Positions 1-9,456 of a stretch of DNA of 64,000 nt are shown piece by piece (position 1 is the first letter of the stretch; the number at the start of each line of letters is the position of its first letter). Made by a program: the position numbers and the translations under genes. A model generated the notes under the pieces. The model saw only the letters and a program-made list of their open reading frames with translations, was not told the origin of the DNA and ran no database searches. This DNA is from Prostheceraeus crozeri (Eukaryota; Platyhelminthes; Polycladida; Euryleptidae), in contig CAJQUW010007793.1 of assembly GCA_907163375.1 (NCBI GenBank), positions 1 through 64,000 on the forward strand, in the 5' to 3' direction.

Positions 1-151
1 TGTGTGAGCAAGCTGCATCGCCTTTTTTGCTGAAAATATTTTATCCACTCGCAATCCTGATGCTAATCACAACATTTATCCGACTTGATGTGACCGATCA
101 TGTCAATGAACATTATTTTTTCCGGTGTGATGTATTCTCTTGTTATTTCAG

Positions 152-967
152 ATCTATGCATTGTCTGACATTGTCGATGGAATAAATGTCGCATACACCG
201 GAAGAGTTGGAATGTCACATTATTTCATCATCAACGGTGTTCGTCACAGCATGTTCAGTAATTGTGTAGTTATTCAGTATCCTCCGCTGCCGGAACGCTA
301 TGCGACAGACGGGATGCGACAAAATGGAGTAACAATGGGCATTCGTGGATGTTATGGATTCAAATTTATTTGTCAAGGTAATGAAACTGATCTCTGTGGA
401 CCTACCAAGCTGGTAATCTTTTCCTCTTGCAGATCGATTTGATGAACTGAATAGCAGGACGCTTTCAAAGCCCTTCACATCTCAAGAAGGTACGTCAGCG
501 AGAAAGTAGGCGTGTCATGACTTCTATCTTCAACTTTCTGATGGAACTCTACATATTAATTAACACAGGAATTCTCTCTTTCTACAACAAGCATTTACTG
601 GAGTACTGAATATATTAATGTGCATGTAATTGTGAAAAAATCTTCTTTCCTGAAGTTTTTCATGTTTACCATAAATTTTGTTGAATATGTCTGTATCTAG
701 TCAATGCAATGAAAAATACGACATTTTCTATGTTATATCATTGACATAAATTTCAGCAGTGAATGAATTCAAACCGTTCAACATTACTTTTTTTTAACAT
801 CACTTTCAGCCATAGAAGTGGATAATAGTACACTAGAATGGAAGTTTGATATCTTGCCTATGTACAATGATGGCACATGGAAAAATCTATGGTTTGTAGA
901 TCAGATTCGATCTAAAACATTGTATCATAGTGAAACTATTTGCCAAGTTGGCTGTGGAAGTTGTTGA
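152..967 (+). CDS. 3' end of an unrecognised multi-exon gene (three terminal exons)
   Basis: Three exons join into one open frame: 152-377, 433-489 and 810-967, ending in TGA at 965-967. The first acceptor follows TTGTTATTTCAG and enters in phase 0; donors CAAG/GTAATG and GAAG/GTACGT and acceptors CTCTTGCAG and CACTTTCAG all split codons in phase 1, and no stop occurs across the joins. The encoded tail is about 146 residues and ends in a cysteine-rich motif (ICQVGCGSC). An internal block runs GCYGFKFICQ before the short 57 bp exon. The gene begins left of the window. Phase-1 symmetric exons are typical of shuffled extracellular modules, so a secreted or cell-surface protein is plausible, but I do not recognise the domain. 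The splice model is an inference from frame and consensus; the individual reading frames are directly visible. Confidence 0.6.
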
Positions 968-1944
968 CACCTAATTACAGGATTTTCATCAAGAGAATTG
1001 CAAGTGAGAAGGCGGCATTGTTTCATGTGAAATAGCCTACTATCCCATGGATAAATATAGTGTGTCTATTTGTAGCAGTCAGTCACAACAATTCTCCAAT
1101 TTTTCAATATTGGAATGCGAATTAAAAATTGGTTCACAAAGTCATAATTGAAAGTGGTCGGTGTGCTGTTTGCAAGAACATCTGAAGAATTCACCGATAG
1201 AAAGTCTAATTATTGGATAATTTCTTCTTCAAGCGGTTAGAAACCTGGCGCTTTTCTGGAAAAAACACATTGAAAGTTTCTTTACCGACAATCATTTCTC
1301 AAATAAATAAAATGTCGCTGGAACTTTTCAATTAATCATTGAATGACACGTGATATTTTGGAAGCTGATATTCGAATTCATGTAGAGATTTTGAAAATTA
1401 TTCAAGTTTAGTGAACAGGGGAACCCTTTAAAGCAGAATGAGTACTCAAAGATTTCTTGGCCTCTGATTTCAAGCTGGAGTTATGCATGTTCTGTAAATC
1501 GACATTACAAGTTGCATAAGAGTCTGATTATACTGTACTATTGATAGATTATCGGAACGATATTTTAAAATGATGAACGTACAGAACGTTTAAAAGGATT
1601 TCCTTCTTTTTCATCCTGTCGGCACAGCATTTTGTAAATTCACTATTACTTTTGAGTACATGGTCTTTGGACAAGGGCCAACAATTCAGATCAAGAATTG
1701 GCCAGATAGATATAAATGCCAATCAAAAGACATGGAAGCCAGATCGCACAAGTTGCATTTTGCCCCAACTAAGTTCCCCTGGCGTGTGCCATAATTTTCA
1801 TGCAATTTCCATTCTCGGACTTTCTATGGTATTGTTAATTTCTATGCTTTCAGCTGAATGTCGCTGATGAGTTACACTTCTATGCCAAAGATGTTCATTT
1901 CATGGATATCCTTGGTGAATATCTCTGAAAATCTATGGTCTGAT
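968..1944. other. no gene recognised
   Basis: AT-rich sequence holding the presumed 3' UTR of the preceding gene. Short open frames such as 1652-1867 have no family resemblance or splice context. Confidence 0.5.
1302..1307 (+). promoter_or_regulatory. candidate polyadenylation signal
   Basis: AATAAA in the context AATAAATAAAATG, about 335 bp after the stop codon of the gene ending at 967. Position and strand fit that gene; the hexamer is common in AT-rich DNA, so this is only suggestive. Confidence 0.35.
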
Positions 1945-3952
1945 CATAGACTTCTAAATTTCTCTGGACAGATAGGTTGAAATTTGCTTCCTACATGATC
2001 AGGCCAGAAATCCTAAATTAGACTACCTTACAAATAGACTGTCATTAAGCATTGTCAAATTTTTTCCATTACAATGGCTGTCAAGCACAGTATACATGCA
2101 CATATTTGTGAACTTCAGGAGTTGGGACGCATTGGCCTGCATGCTCATGCGTTTAAATCATGTGTTACACTTTGCTTATTTTTGTGTGTCACTTGCTTAT
2201 TTTGCGAATTCTCTTCTCACAACTTTCTCAGAACTGAGACATCTGATATTTATGAACAAATTTCTTGCACATGCTGCTGACAAATTTCATTGAAATTTCG
2301 TAAATTTGATTAATGTCCGTGTGTACAGCGAGATTATGAGAAGAAGTAATCGAAAAAATCATCAAGAGTCATCAAATATTCATCAAAATTCTGAGGACTG
2401 CTTTTTCGTTTTTTGAAGCAAGAGACTATTTTCTTAGGCAACTATTCAGTTTGATCTCATCGAATGCCCTCCAGCAAAGAATGTATAGTTGAATCTTACT
2501 GTCAGTAGTGAAATAGTGCTACTGACATCATCTGGATTATTAGGATTCATATTGAAATCAGTCTTTGCATGCAAATATTCTAATCATCTGTGGTTGACTG
2601 CATGATATTTTATCATCAACATTTCTCAAACTGAATCCAGAAAACTTCAATTAAGAAATTGTGAAGATGGAGATGAAATAATTTCCTCCACTCATTTGAC
2701 GTACATCCAATCAAAACACCTCAAGATAATCCGACTGTACTTTTCCGAGTATTGGTCATTAGCCTCAGAAGAATCTCCATCACAGGTTGGATCGCTCCAC
2801 ATCTGTTTATACCTCCTCAGAAGTGGCTGATCAGGTTGGGAATGCTTATTCTGTCCATCATTATTGTTTTCATAAAAGCAAATGCAAAGAAGGATCTCCG
2901 TATAGTTCACTTTTATGTCTTGATCCCTTTTCAGACATTCATAATGTAGGAATCGGCGGCTTCTCTTTTCCTCTTAGAAACTGTCCCTCCACGATCAATG
3001 CAATGCGTGGATCCACTGTCAATCTTCCGTCCGTTGACTTCGGTTTTAACAGCAACTTTGCCAGTCCTTCTCAGGTTCAATATAATTGAATCCGATCTCG
3101 AATTTCTATTACTGACTGGTCATCTAGGGATTATACAAAAGTCATCACATTGACAACTTTGGAAAACTTGCGATAGATGATATGTGCCTGTTGGATTGGA
3201 TATCTCTGCGTGATGGATTCGACCATTCGCAGATTTTTCGACAGTCAATGATGCGACGACACTAAAGGGAAGATTTCAACTCATGATCGCCATATTTAGT
3301 CCATGATCGCTTTGAGATATCACAGTCACAAAACCCAGCTTGATTGTTTTGCTTGTAGATTTTAGACAAAATCGTCATAAGACGATATTTGAACTCTCCG
3401 AATTTTCTAAAATTTTCCGAATGTGTTTCCATTGCCAGGACATGCACCTGAAAAGGTGGCCATACCGGATCGTGGCTTTGGAGTTGCTTGAAGAAGCACC
3501 AAGACCGATTAAAGAAATTTGATGTCACTGTCCTTTAGATTACTCTTCATCATTTTTTTCAATTTTCCTTCTTTGCTTCCGATAATGATTGATCTCCTTC
3601 GAGGTGGCATTGAAGTGAGGTTCATGGGAGTGAAGGTTGCACAAGACAGAATGTTTAGTTGGTATATAATACTATTTCGATGCAACTACAAATTCAAATT
3701 TCTTTATTATGCTGAGGAATGTATTGATGCTACACTGTCATTGCATTTCGATTGACAACCAGCAGCGGTATATTTGTTTGGTATTTTGCATTGGAATGAA
3801 TCGCTCAGGAGACTGATTTCAAATAGTCATTGATCAGTTCCATTAGCTACAAATTCGATCTTTTGCAACAGAAATGTTGGTTGGCCTGATCATGTAGAAA
3901 ATGATTTCAAATTTTGCTCACCTATCTGTCCAGAGAAATTTAGAAGTCTATG
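1945..3952. mobile_element. unclassified 2.0 kb DNA transposon with ~65-75 bp TIRs
   Basis: The left end (1945-2006) and the inverted right end (about 3881-3952) share CATAGACTTCTAAATTTC and the following TCTGGACAGATAGGT, then a shared ACATGATCAGGCC after a small indel. Directly outside both ends lies GTCTGAT (1938-1944 and 3953-3959), a perfect 7 bp direct repeat, extendable to 8 bp depending on where the TIR is cut. No open frame inside resembles a transposase, so this is a non-autonomous or decayed copy. The 7-8 bp TSD would fit hAT, P or similar groups; the superfamily is not determined. Confidence 0.6.
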
Positions 3953-4128
3953 GTCTGATTCATTGACGTGATCTGCTTAGAATATAATTTGTATGGTTAA
4001 AAAAATTGTATGGTTGATCGCGATGTCTATATTCAACAATAGCACTGTTAATACTCGTCCATACTTATTGAAAATGTAGAACTCGCTTTGCTCGTTTGCT
4101 CTATGGTGCTATTTGCTAATAAGCGGTC

Positions 4129-5535
4129 AACAATGTAATATTGCAGTTAAGACAGCTGAACCGCAATATGCTATGAGGCTGAGGGCCGTCAGGCCCGAAG
4201 CCATAGCTTATTGCGGTTCCGATGTCTAAACTGTAATATCATTGTGTTTCGGTTTTCTATGTAACTGAACTGCAACATGCTACTATTGAACCGCAATATA
4301 CCCACGAAGCATATTGCTGTTCAACATCATAGAATTCTAATTCAAATTTGGACTTAAATGGAATGATTACAGCTTTTTCCGATCAAATGTAGAAATTAGA
4401 TCTATCAAAAGTAATATAGAGCAAACAAATGTGGCAAGCCCAATCAAATATAGATATTGAGCGTAACCAAATGCAGCAAGGTCAAACAAATGTGGCAATA
4501 GGCAATCAAATATACAAATCAATTTGAGAATATCAAATAATCCACATGCTATTTTTCAAATGACATGCCATTGTGATTACTTACATGATATGATTAATGT
4601 TTTCCAAAATAATTTTACATGTACAGTGATTCTTGTGCTTTCATCAATTATTTTGTCTCAAACTTTAAATGAATATAGAACTGATCGAACTCTGGATACT
4701 ATAAATCTGCATTAAGTTGTATTTTTCACTGACAGGTACTTGCGAAAAAATAGATTATCAATGAATTAATGATAAATACATCTAATTACACGAATTAATT
4801 AAATGAGCAGTTAAACGATTTTGTTAAAAGTGAGACCTACAACTTTTTCGAAGTGTTATAAATCTATTTAAAATATTGTTTGATTAAACTAACATTTGGT
4901 AAACTAACATGCAGCTCATATATGATCTGATCAAGTGTGAACTCTGGGTGATTGTTCACAATGCTCACCGCTGTCTCGGTAAGAATTTGGTTTACCTTTA
5001 TTCTATTTGCTCTGACACCTCCTCTCTGAACTGCAACCTCACCGTCTCTTTTGAGAGCTCTACTTACTATTGCCCATGCGGATGAACGCTTTATGCCCAA
5101 TTGTCGAACAAGCTCCACGTAGTCTTCACCGCGGTTGTAGGCATCAAACAATCTTTGCTTGTCAGTTGCAGATATTTTCGCATAAGGGATGACTGCTATC
5201 ATCGTAGTGTGACAAAAGTTTCAATCTTTTGAATGTCAGCTATGTGTTAAAAATTTGAATTCATTCAAGCAAGTCAAAGATAGAAATTTGTGACAGCATG
5301 AATGAATCATAGAAAGCAGTAGTAGCATAGAATTCCCTACATAGGATCTTATTTTCTACATTTGATTGCACTATATCACATTTGATATTTCTATGTCAAC
5401 AGTTGATTGGAAAAAGCTATAAAATGTTTTTCATATATCTACGTTCTTTATTCTGAACTGCAATATGCCAAACCGGCATATAGTGGTTCAGTATTTTAAC
5501 TGAGGAAGATATACGAACCTAGACACAATGTTGAA
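4129..5535. mobile_element. degenerate element with complex subterminal inverted repeats
   Basis: The flanks of a transposase-like fragment (4864-5202) are inverted copies of each other. Left 4371-4440 and right about 5345-5418 share AGCTTTTTCC followed by repeats of an ATCAAATGTAGAAA-like unit. Further out, both sides carry CAGTTAA followed by a TGAACCGCAATATGC-like motif, and both carry CATTGTGT-like ends. The left flank also holds two copies of a CAAACAAATGTGGCAA unit at about 4418-4520. Exact termini and TSD could not be fixed, so the coordinates are approximate. Confidence 0.45.
4864..5202 (-). pseudogene. transposase N-terminal helix-turn-helix fragment, Tc1-like
   Basis: A 112-residue frame with the pattern DKQRLFDAYNRGEDYVEL, then RQLGIKRSSAWAIVSRALKR, reads as the first helix-turn-helix of a Tc1/IS630-type transposase (a small bundle, then a recognition helix). 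A further block, TLDQIIYEL, fits the second HTH subdomain. No DDE catalytic domain follows in any frame, so only the DNA-binding part survives. It lies between inverted repeats at 4371-4440 and 5345-5418, consistent with a mostly deleted element. The family assignment rests on motif recall, not on a search. Confidence 0.5.
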
Positions 5536-5610
5536 AAAAGCGGTCATGAAATGAATATCATAGATTTATCAATTGAACCTCTATAAAATTTTACCGATAA
5601 CTCTGATACA

Positions 5611-5724
5611 TCCATGGACGCCTAGATATATGAAGCACATATAAGCTGCATAATATATTGTCTTTATTGACGCAGAATAAAATAAAATGAAATATGGTGC
5701 TTCATATATTTAGGCGTCCATGAT
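5611..5724. repeat. short inverted-repeat element (MITE-like)
   Basis: About 110 bp with ends CATGGACGCCTAGATATATG (5613 on) and its near-perfect inverse ending at 5722 (one mismatch over 25 bp). Flanks ATACATC and ATGCATC match at 6 of 7 positions and may be the TSD. It has no coding capacity. Confidence 0.5.
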
Positions 5725-6078
5725 GCATCACACTGGGCATAGTTCTGTATAGTACCATAGATAACCTGAACAATGTAATTATACAAGGTGTTTCAAAAGT
5801 AGGCTAACAGTAGAAATTGGCCTTGAAAAGCTATGTCTTAATGCTATAGATTAATAAGCTATGTCATAATAATCTTTTTCACGATGCCACAGATAGCTAA
5901 TATGCCTTGTATTCGTAAGGGGCAAAAATTCAATACTCTTTGACATCGCGTAAATCATATTAAAATATCTCATGATCTCCAGTGTTTTCATGCCTACATA
6001 TTTCACTACAACCCAATTTGAATCTATACCGATCATGAGAAGTCGAATAACTATCCAACATCTATCAAAAAAAAATTA

Positions 6079-6378
6079 TTAGGAAACCATGTAAACAAGA
6101 TAGTAGTTGTTTCAGTGTTACTGCGGAGAAGGAAGAACAGCTGACATTCGAATGTCCTCCGCGCCCCTCAGCCTGGTGCACGAAGACGCTGTCGTCAACA
6201 CAAGACAGGGAGGCGAAGAAGGAAGAACAGCTGACATCCAAATGTCCTTCACCTTTGTTAATTCCAGCCTCCTCTTAGAACATCGTCAGAAGCTTCTGAC
6301 GATGGCCTAGAGGAGGCTGAAATTAATAAAGGTATTAACATTAAAACAACTACCATTTTGTTTGCTTGGTTTCCTAAC
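6079..6378. mobile_element. 300 bp MITE nested in the mariner element
   Basis: Ends share TTAGGAAACCA followed by AGATAGTAGTTGTTT (left) or a close inverted match (right) over about 42 bp: left 6079-6122, right 6335-6378. The interior has a 93 bp-spaced direct repeat (GAAGGAAGAACAGCTGACAT at about 6127 and 6220) and a perfect hairpin CATCGTCAGAAG/CTTCTGACGATG at 6281-6304, enclosed by an outer CAGCCTCCTC/GAGGAGGCTG stem. A TSD is not clear. Confidence 0.6.
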
Positions 6379-6452
6379 AAAAAAATGAACAAATGAATAA
6401 CCAAGGCCTATTCAACATATCAAAAAATTAATCAACTTAAAGTTGCAAAAAT

Positions 6453-7518
6453 TCACGAACGCAAATGCTCAAAATGTCCACCATGGACATCGGCACATTC
6501 TTGTAGTCTTTCGGCCACACTGTGGCACACAGTTCTGCATAAGTTCCTGTCATCACTGATCTCTTGACAGGCATCTGTGATGTAGGAGCGGAGTTGAGAA
6601 AGTGTGTGAGGTTTTCGTCCGTACACTTTCTCCTTTACAACGCCCCAAAAGAAAAAGTCCATCGGAGTTAGATCGGGAGAGCGAGGAGGCCAAAGGATGC
6701 TACCACATCTCCCGATCCACTTTCCTGGAAAAGTGTCATTCAGATAGCTTCTGACACTCACTGCAAAATGCGCTGGTGCACCATCCTGCTGAAAGTACAG
6801 CTCATTGAAGTTGTTCAATGACTGCATCTCAGGAATCGCAAAGGATTGGAGCATTTGAAGGTACACCTCAGCCGTCACAGTTCTTTCAAAAAATACTGGC
6901 CCAATCACACCGTTGCTTGACATACCGGCCCAGACGGTTAAGCCAGGCTGGTTCAGCTCATTTGTTGATACCATGTGCGGATTTTCAGGGAACCAGTAGA
7001 CACAGTTATGTCTATTTACGTGACCTGATAGTTTGAAACTGGCTTCGTCAGACCAAACTATCTTGTCAAGCAAATCTGGGTTCTCCCGAATTTCCGACAA
7101 CATGAGCACAGCAAACTGCAAGCGTCGTTTCAGCATCATCCGGTAGAAGGTGCTGCAACAGTCTGGGTCGGTATTGTTTCAACTCAACTTTCCTCATCAG
7201 TCTCCAAGTAGAGCTTAGAGAAATGTCCAACTCCAATGAGGGTCTTCTTGTTGACTTCTTCGGACTTTGAACAAATGTTTGGGCCACTAGCTCCTCGTTT
7301 GATGTTATTGAAACTGATCGAGGGCGTCCTGACTTCGGTGCATTCTCTACCGAACCGGTCTTTTCAAATTTATCTCGAATGCGATAAATAGCAAATCTTG
7401 ATGGAGGATTGCTGTGAAAGGCATCTCTCCATTCCATTCGCACCTTTTCAGCATTCTTGTTTTTCCAAAAGGATTTCAAAATCCATTTTCTCTGATCATC
7501 TTTTAGATGACCTGACAT
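6453..7518 (-). pseudogene. mariner-like transposase, one frameshift
   Basis: Catalyses cut-and-paste movement of the surrounding TIR element. Reading right to left, the first 150-residue frame (7518 to 7066) holds the helix-turn-helix region (SGHLKDDQRKWILKSF, then RFAIYRIRDKFEKTGSVENAP and GRPRS). The second frame (7139 to 6453) holds the catalytic core: WSDEASF, QQDGAPAH and PPRSPDLTPMDFFFWG, with 36 residues between the second and third aspartates. This is the arrangement of the insect/invertebrate DUF4817-DDE_3 group. The two frames overlap at about 7066-7139, where a single indel separates them; apart from that the protein looks complete (about 345 residues). The ATG at 7516-7518 is a natural start. 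Either the copy is recently inactivated or the indel is a sequencing error. Confidence 0.88.
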
Positions 7519-7856
7519 GACAGAAGCAGCAAATTCAAAAAAGCTTCAAGCTTGTTTAATTCACTTCAAGTCAAACTAACAGCGTTTGATTCAAATCAAA
7601 TTAATTGAACATATCCATGCACGTAATGTCAGATTGGTGCTATATCTTGTCCATGATAGATTTCAAAATTCCTTTGCCAATGGAATGCTACTGCATAGAC
7701 TTCTAAATGATAGTAGCAATTACTTCGAAGTCTATGGCTCATGTTGGACTGATCATGGATATCCATCGACTGATTCAGGTGTAAATCGCCAATAGAACGG
7801 TCAACATAGATTTCCTAGGGCAAAATCAACTGTTAGCCTACTTTTGAAACACCTTG

Positions 7857-7948
7857 TATATGCCTATTTCTCGGTCATGAATGATCCAACTGGAGGTCGC
7901 TTACGCGACCTCCAGTTGGATCATTGATGACCGAGAAATAGGCATATA
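7857..7948. repeat. near-perfect 92 bp hairpin abutting the mariner right end
   Basis: Arms 7857-7900 and 7905-7948 are 44 bp each with one mismatch and a 4 nt loop (TTAC). The innermost stem is GGAGGTCGC/GCGACCTCC and the outer stem ATGCCTATTTCTCGGTCAT. The mariner TSD TA at 7857-7858 is the outermost base pair of the hairpin. It could be a snapback MITE, a hairpin RNA precursor or an aberrant repair product. Confidence 0.85.
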
Positions 7949-8442
7949 AATATAACATTGTCGTATACCGGTAGACATCGTATTAACATTGCTATAATGT
8001 TGATATGTACTATTGTCTAGAATCAATAATTACAAGCATTCCAAAACTTTGTTGAGGTTGAATGCCGATGTTTTCAAGAAGACATCTCATCAACGAGAAA
8101 ATAGCTAAACGTTTTCTTTAGGCCTAGATAATAATTCAGTATTTCACGAATGATGCATTTCAGCATATGTGCTTGCCTCTTGGCCAAAATCGACTGCAGC
8201 CACTTTTGCTTTATGAAAGTTTTTCTCTTTAAAAAACACTTGATTTGCATGTGTCTGCAAACTTGCTAAAAAAACAGCTAGGAAAATTATTCTATGCACA
8301 AGTCATTTGTTTACTGTACATGTATACCATTTTGGGGATCCATGTTAACTAATAAATTTTCTACATTTATGTAATCACATAATATGGAAAATCGATCTCT
8401 TGTCAAAGACAACTTCAGTAATGAACCTGTCCTGTTTTCCAG
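7949..8442. other. no gene recognised
   Basis: AT-rich sequence between the hairpin and the kringle-like exon; presumably intronic or intergenic. Confidence 0.4.
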
Positions 8443-8709
8443 GATGTTCTCATGATTACTATGGATATTCATACACTGGGAATTTGGCCACTTCTAGCCA
8501 AGGAGAACAATGCTTGCCATGGAAAGATGTAAATAATTTTATTGTGACATCACACATTTCGCGTGTAACACAAGCTTGGTATGCTTCTTCTCTAAACAAT
8601 GAAACATTGCCTGAAACTTATCTTTTTAGCAAAAAGATATGTGATGAGTTTGACAGCATGAGAGGGCATACTCATTATTGTGGAGTAGCTTATGGATTGA
8701 CATCCCCAG
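8443..8709 (+). CDS. single kringle-like exon of an otherwise unseen gene
   Basis: A 267 bp (89-codon) exon bounded by acceptor CCTGTTTTCCAG and donor CCCCAG/GTAAGA, phase 1 at both ends, as usual for kringle modules. The translation contains CSHDYYGYSYTGN followed by SSQGEQCLPW, matching the kringle start (C-x-Y-G-x-x-Y-x-G ... G-x-x-C-x-x-W). Later cysteines are ICDEF and HYCGV, the latter at the place of the kringle NYCRNP. Only four of the usual six cysteines are visible, so it is either a divergent kringle or one continued by the next exon. Kringles are disulphide-bonded extracellular binding modules. No other exon of this gene was found nearby, and its relation to the gene ending at 967 is unknown. 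Confidence 0.55.
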
Positions 8710-8844
8710 GTAAGATTTTGATTTCCTCTTCATTAGGATTCGATTGCATTCTCATATTGCATTCGAGCAATTCTGCTGTTGATAATTGACCAAATGTATT
8801 TTCGGAACCGCCACAGAAAGACCTTCGAGATCACATGGGTCAAC

Positions 8845-9448
8845 CACAGAATTAAATATTTTGTTTATCTGCTTCGGTTTGTAGAAGTGTGATTGATACG
8901 AAATCGCCGGGACATCGAGGAACCTATTAAGTGGGCAAAAAGGAATTCCTTATACCTTGCTGAGATAGGAAAAAGTCGTGCGTCACTTGCGGATTAATGT
9001 GAGTTCCAGCAAAGTGCATCGATTGCCAAAATTCCTTCAGATTCGAAGAATTCAGATCATTGCGCACAAGTTTTCTCCATAATGTTGGTCCATCCGGTCA
9101 TTACTAAAAAAAGTAGCAGGCGTACGAAAATTAGTTCACTTGATGTTTTCACATTCTCTCCTCGTCATTTGTCACTGTATAGTGTATACGCTGAATCGAA
9201 TGTTAGCCAGGCGATGTCTGTTTTGGTGTGCGAAGTGATATCACAGCACGCACGCATCTCTTACTGGCTCTGGTGTCCTCTGCTGACAGCTTATTGTTTG
9301 GAATTTCCAATAGCAAATGATACACGAATTATCCATTCAAGAAGGAGCAAGTTGTCTAATTCTGTGATGAGCCATTTCGGTATTAAGGTTAGATATGATT
9401 CTTCCTTTCTAAGAAGCCGAAGCGCGCGCAGATTAATCTAATTCTGTG
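8845..9448 (+). mobile_element. 604 bp hAT-like non-autonomous element, copy 1
   Basis: Begins CACAGAATTA and ends TAATTCTGTG (TIR), flanked by GGGTCAAC (8837-8844) and GGATCAAC (9449-9456), an 8 bp TSD with one mismatch. The same sequence recurs inverted at 16360-16961 and partially at about 19935-20216. An open frame in its right half (to 9441) is mostly conserved between copies, but this follows from DNA similarity and is not evidence for a protein. Confidence 0.75.
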
Positions 9449-9456
9449 GGATCAAC

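Larger units (their letters stand above)
5784..7856 (-). mobile_element. mariner-like DNA transposon (DUF4817 HTH plus DDE_3 type)
   Basis: Perfect 28 bp terminal inverted repeats (5784-5811 and 7829-7856) begin CAAGGTGTTTCAAAAG and are flanked by TA on both sides (5782-5783 and 7857-7858), the target duplication expected for Tc1/mariner. The transposase gene lies on the minus strand (6453-7518). A 300 bp MITE (6079-6378) is inserted between the gene end and the left TIR. Perfect TIRs and a nearly intact gene indicate a fairly recent insertion. Confidence 0.92.

Noticed and set aside
4418-4520. Repeated CAAATGTGGCAA units as a possible CRISPR-like array.
   Set aside because: Only two or three imperfect units with no regular spacers, in animal DNA; they are subterminal repeats of a transposon.
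9082-9441. Reading frame conserved between the 0.6 kb repeat copies at 8845 and 16360.
   Set aside because: Similarity follows from recent DNA relationship; no start context, motif or preference for silent changes could be shown.
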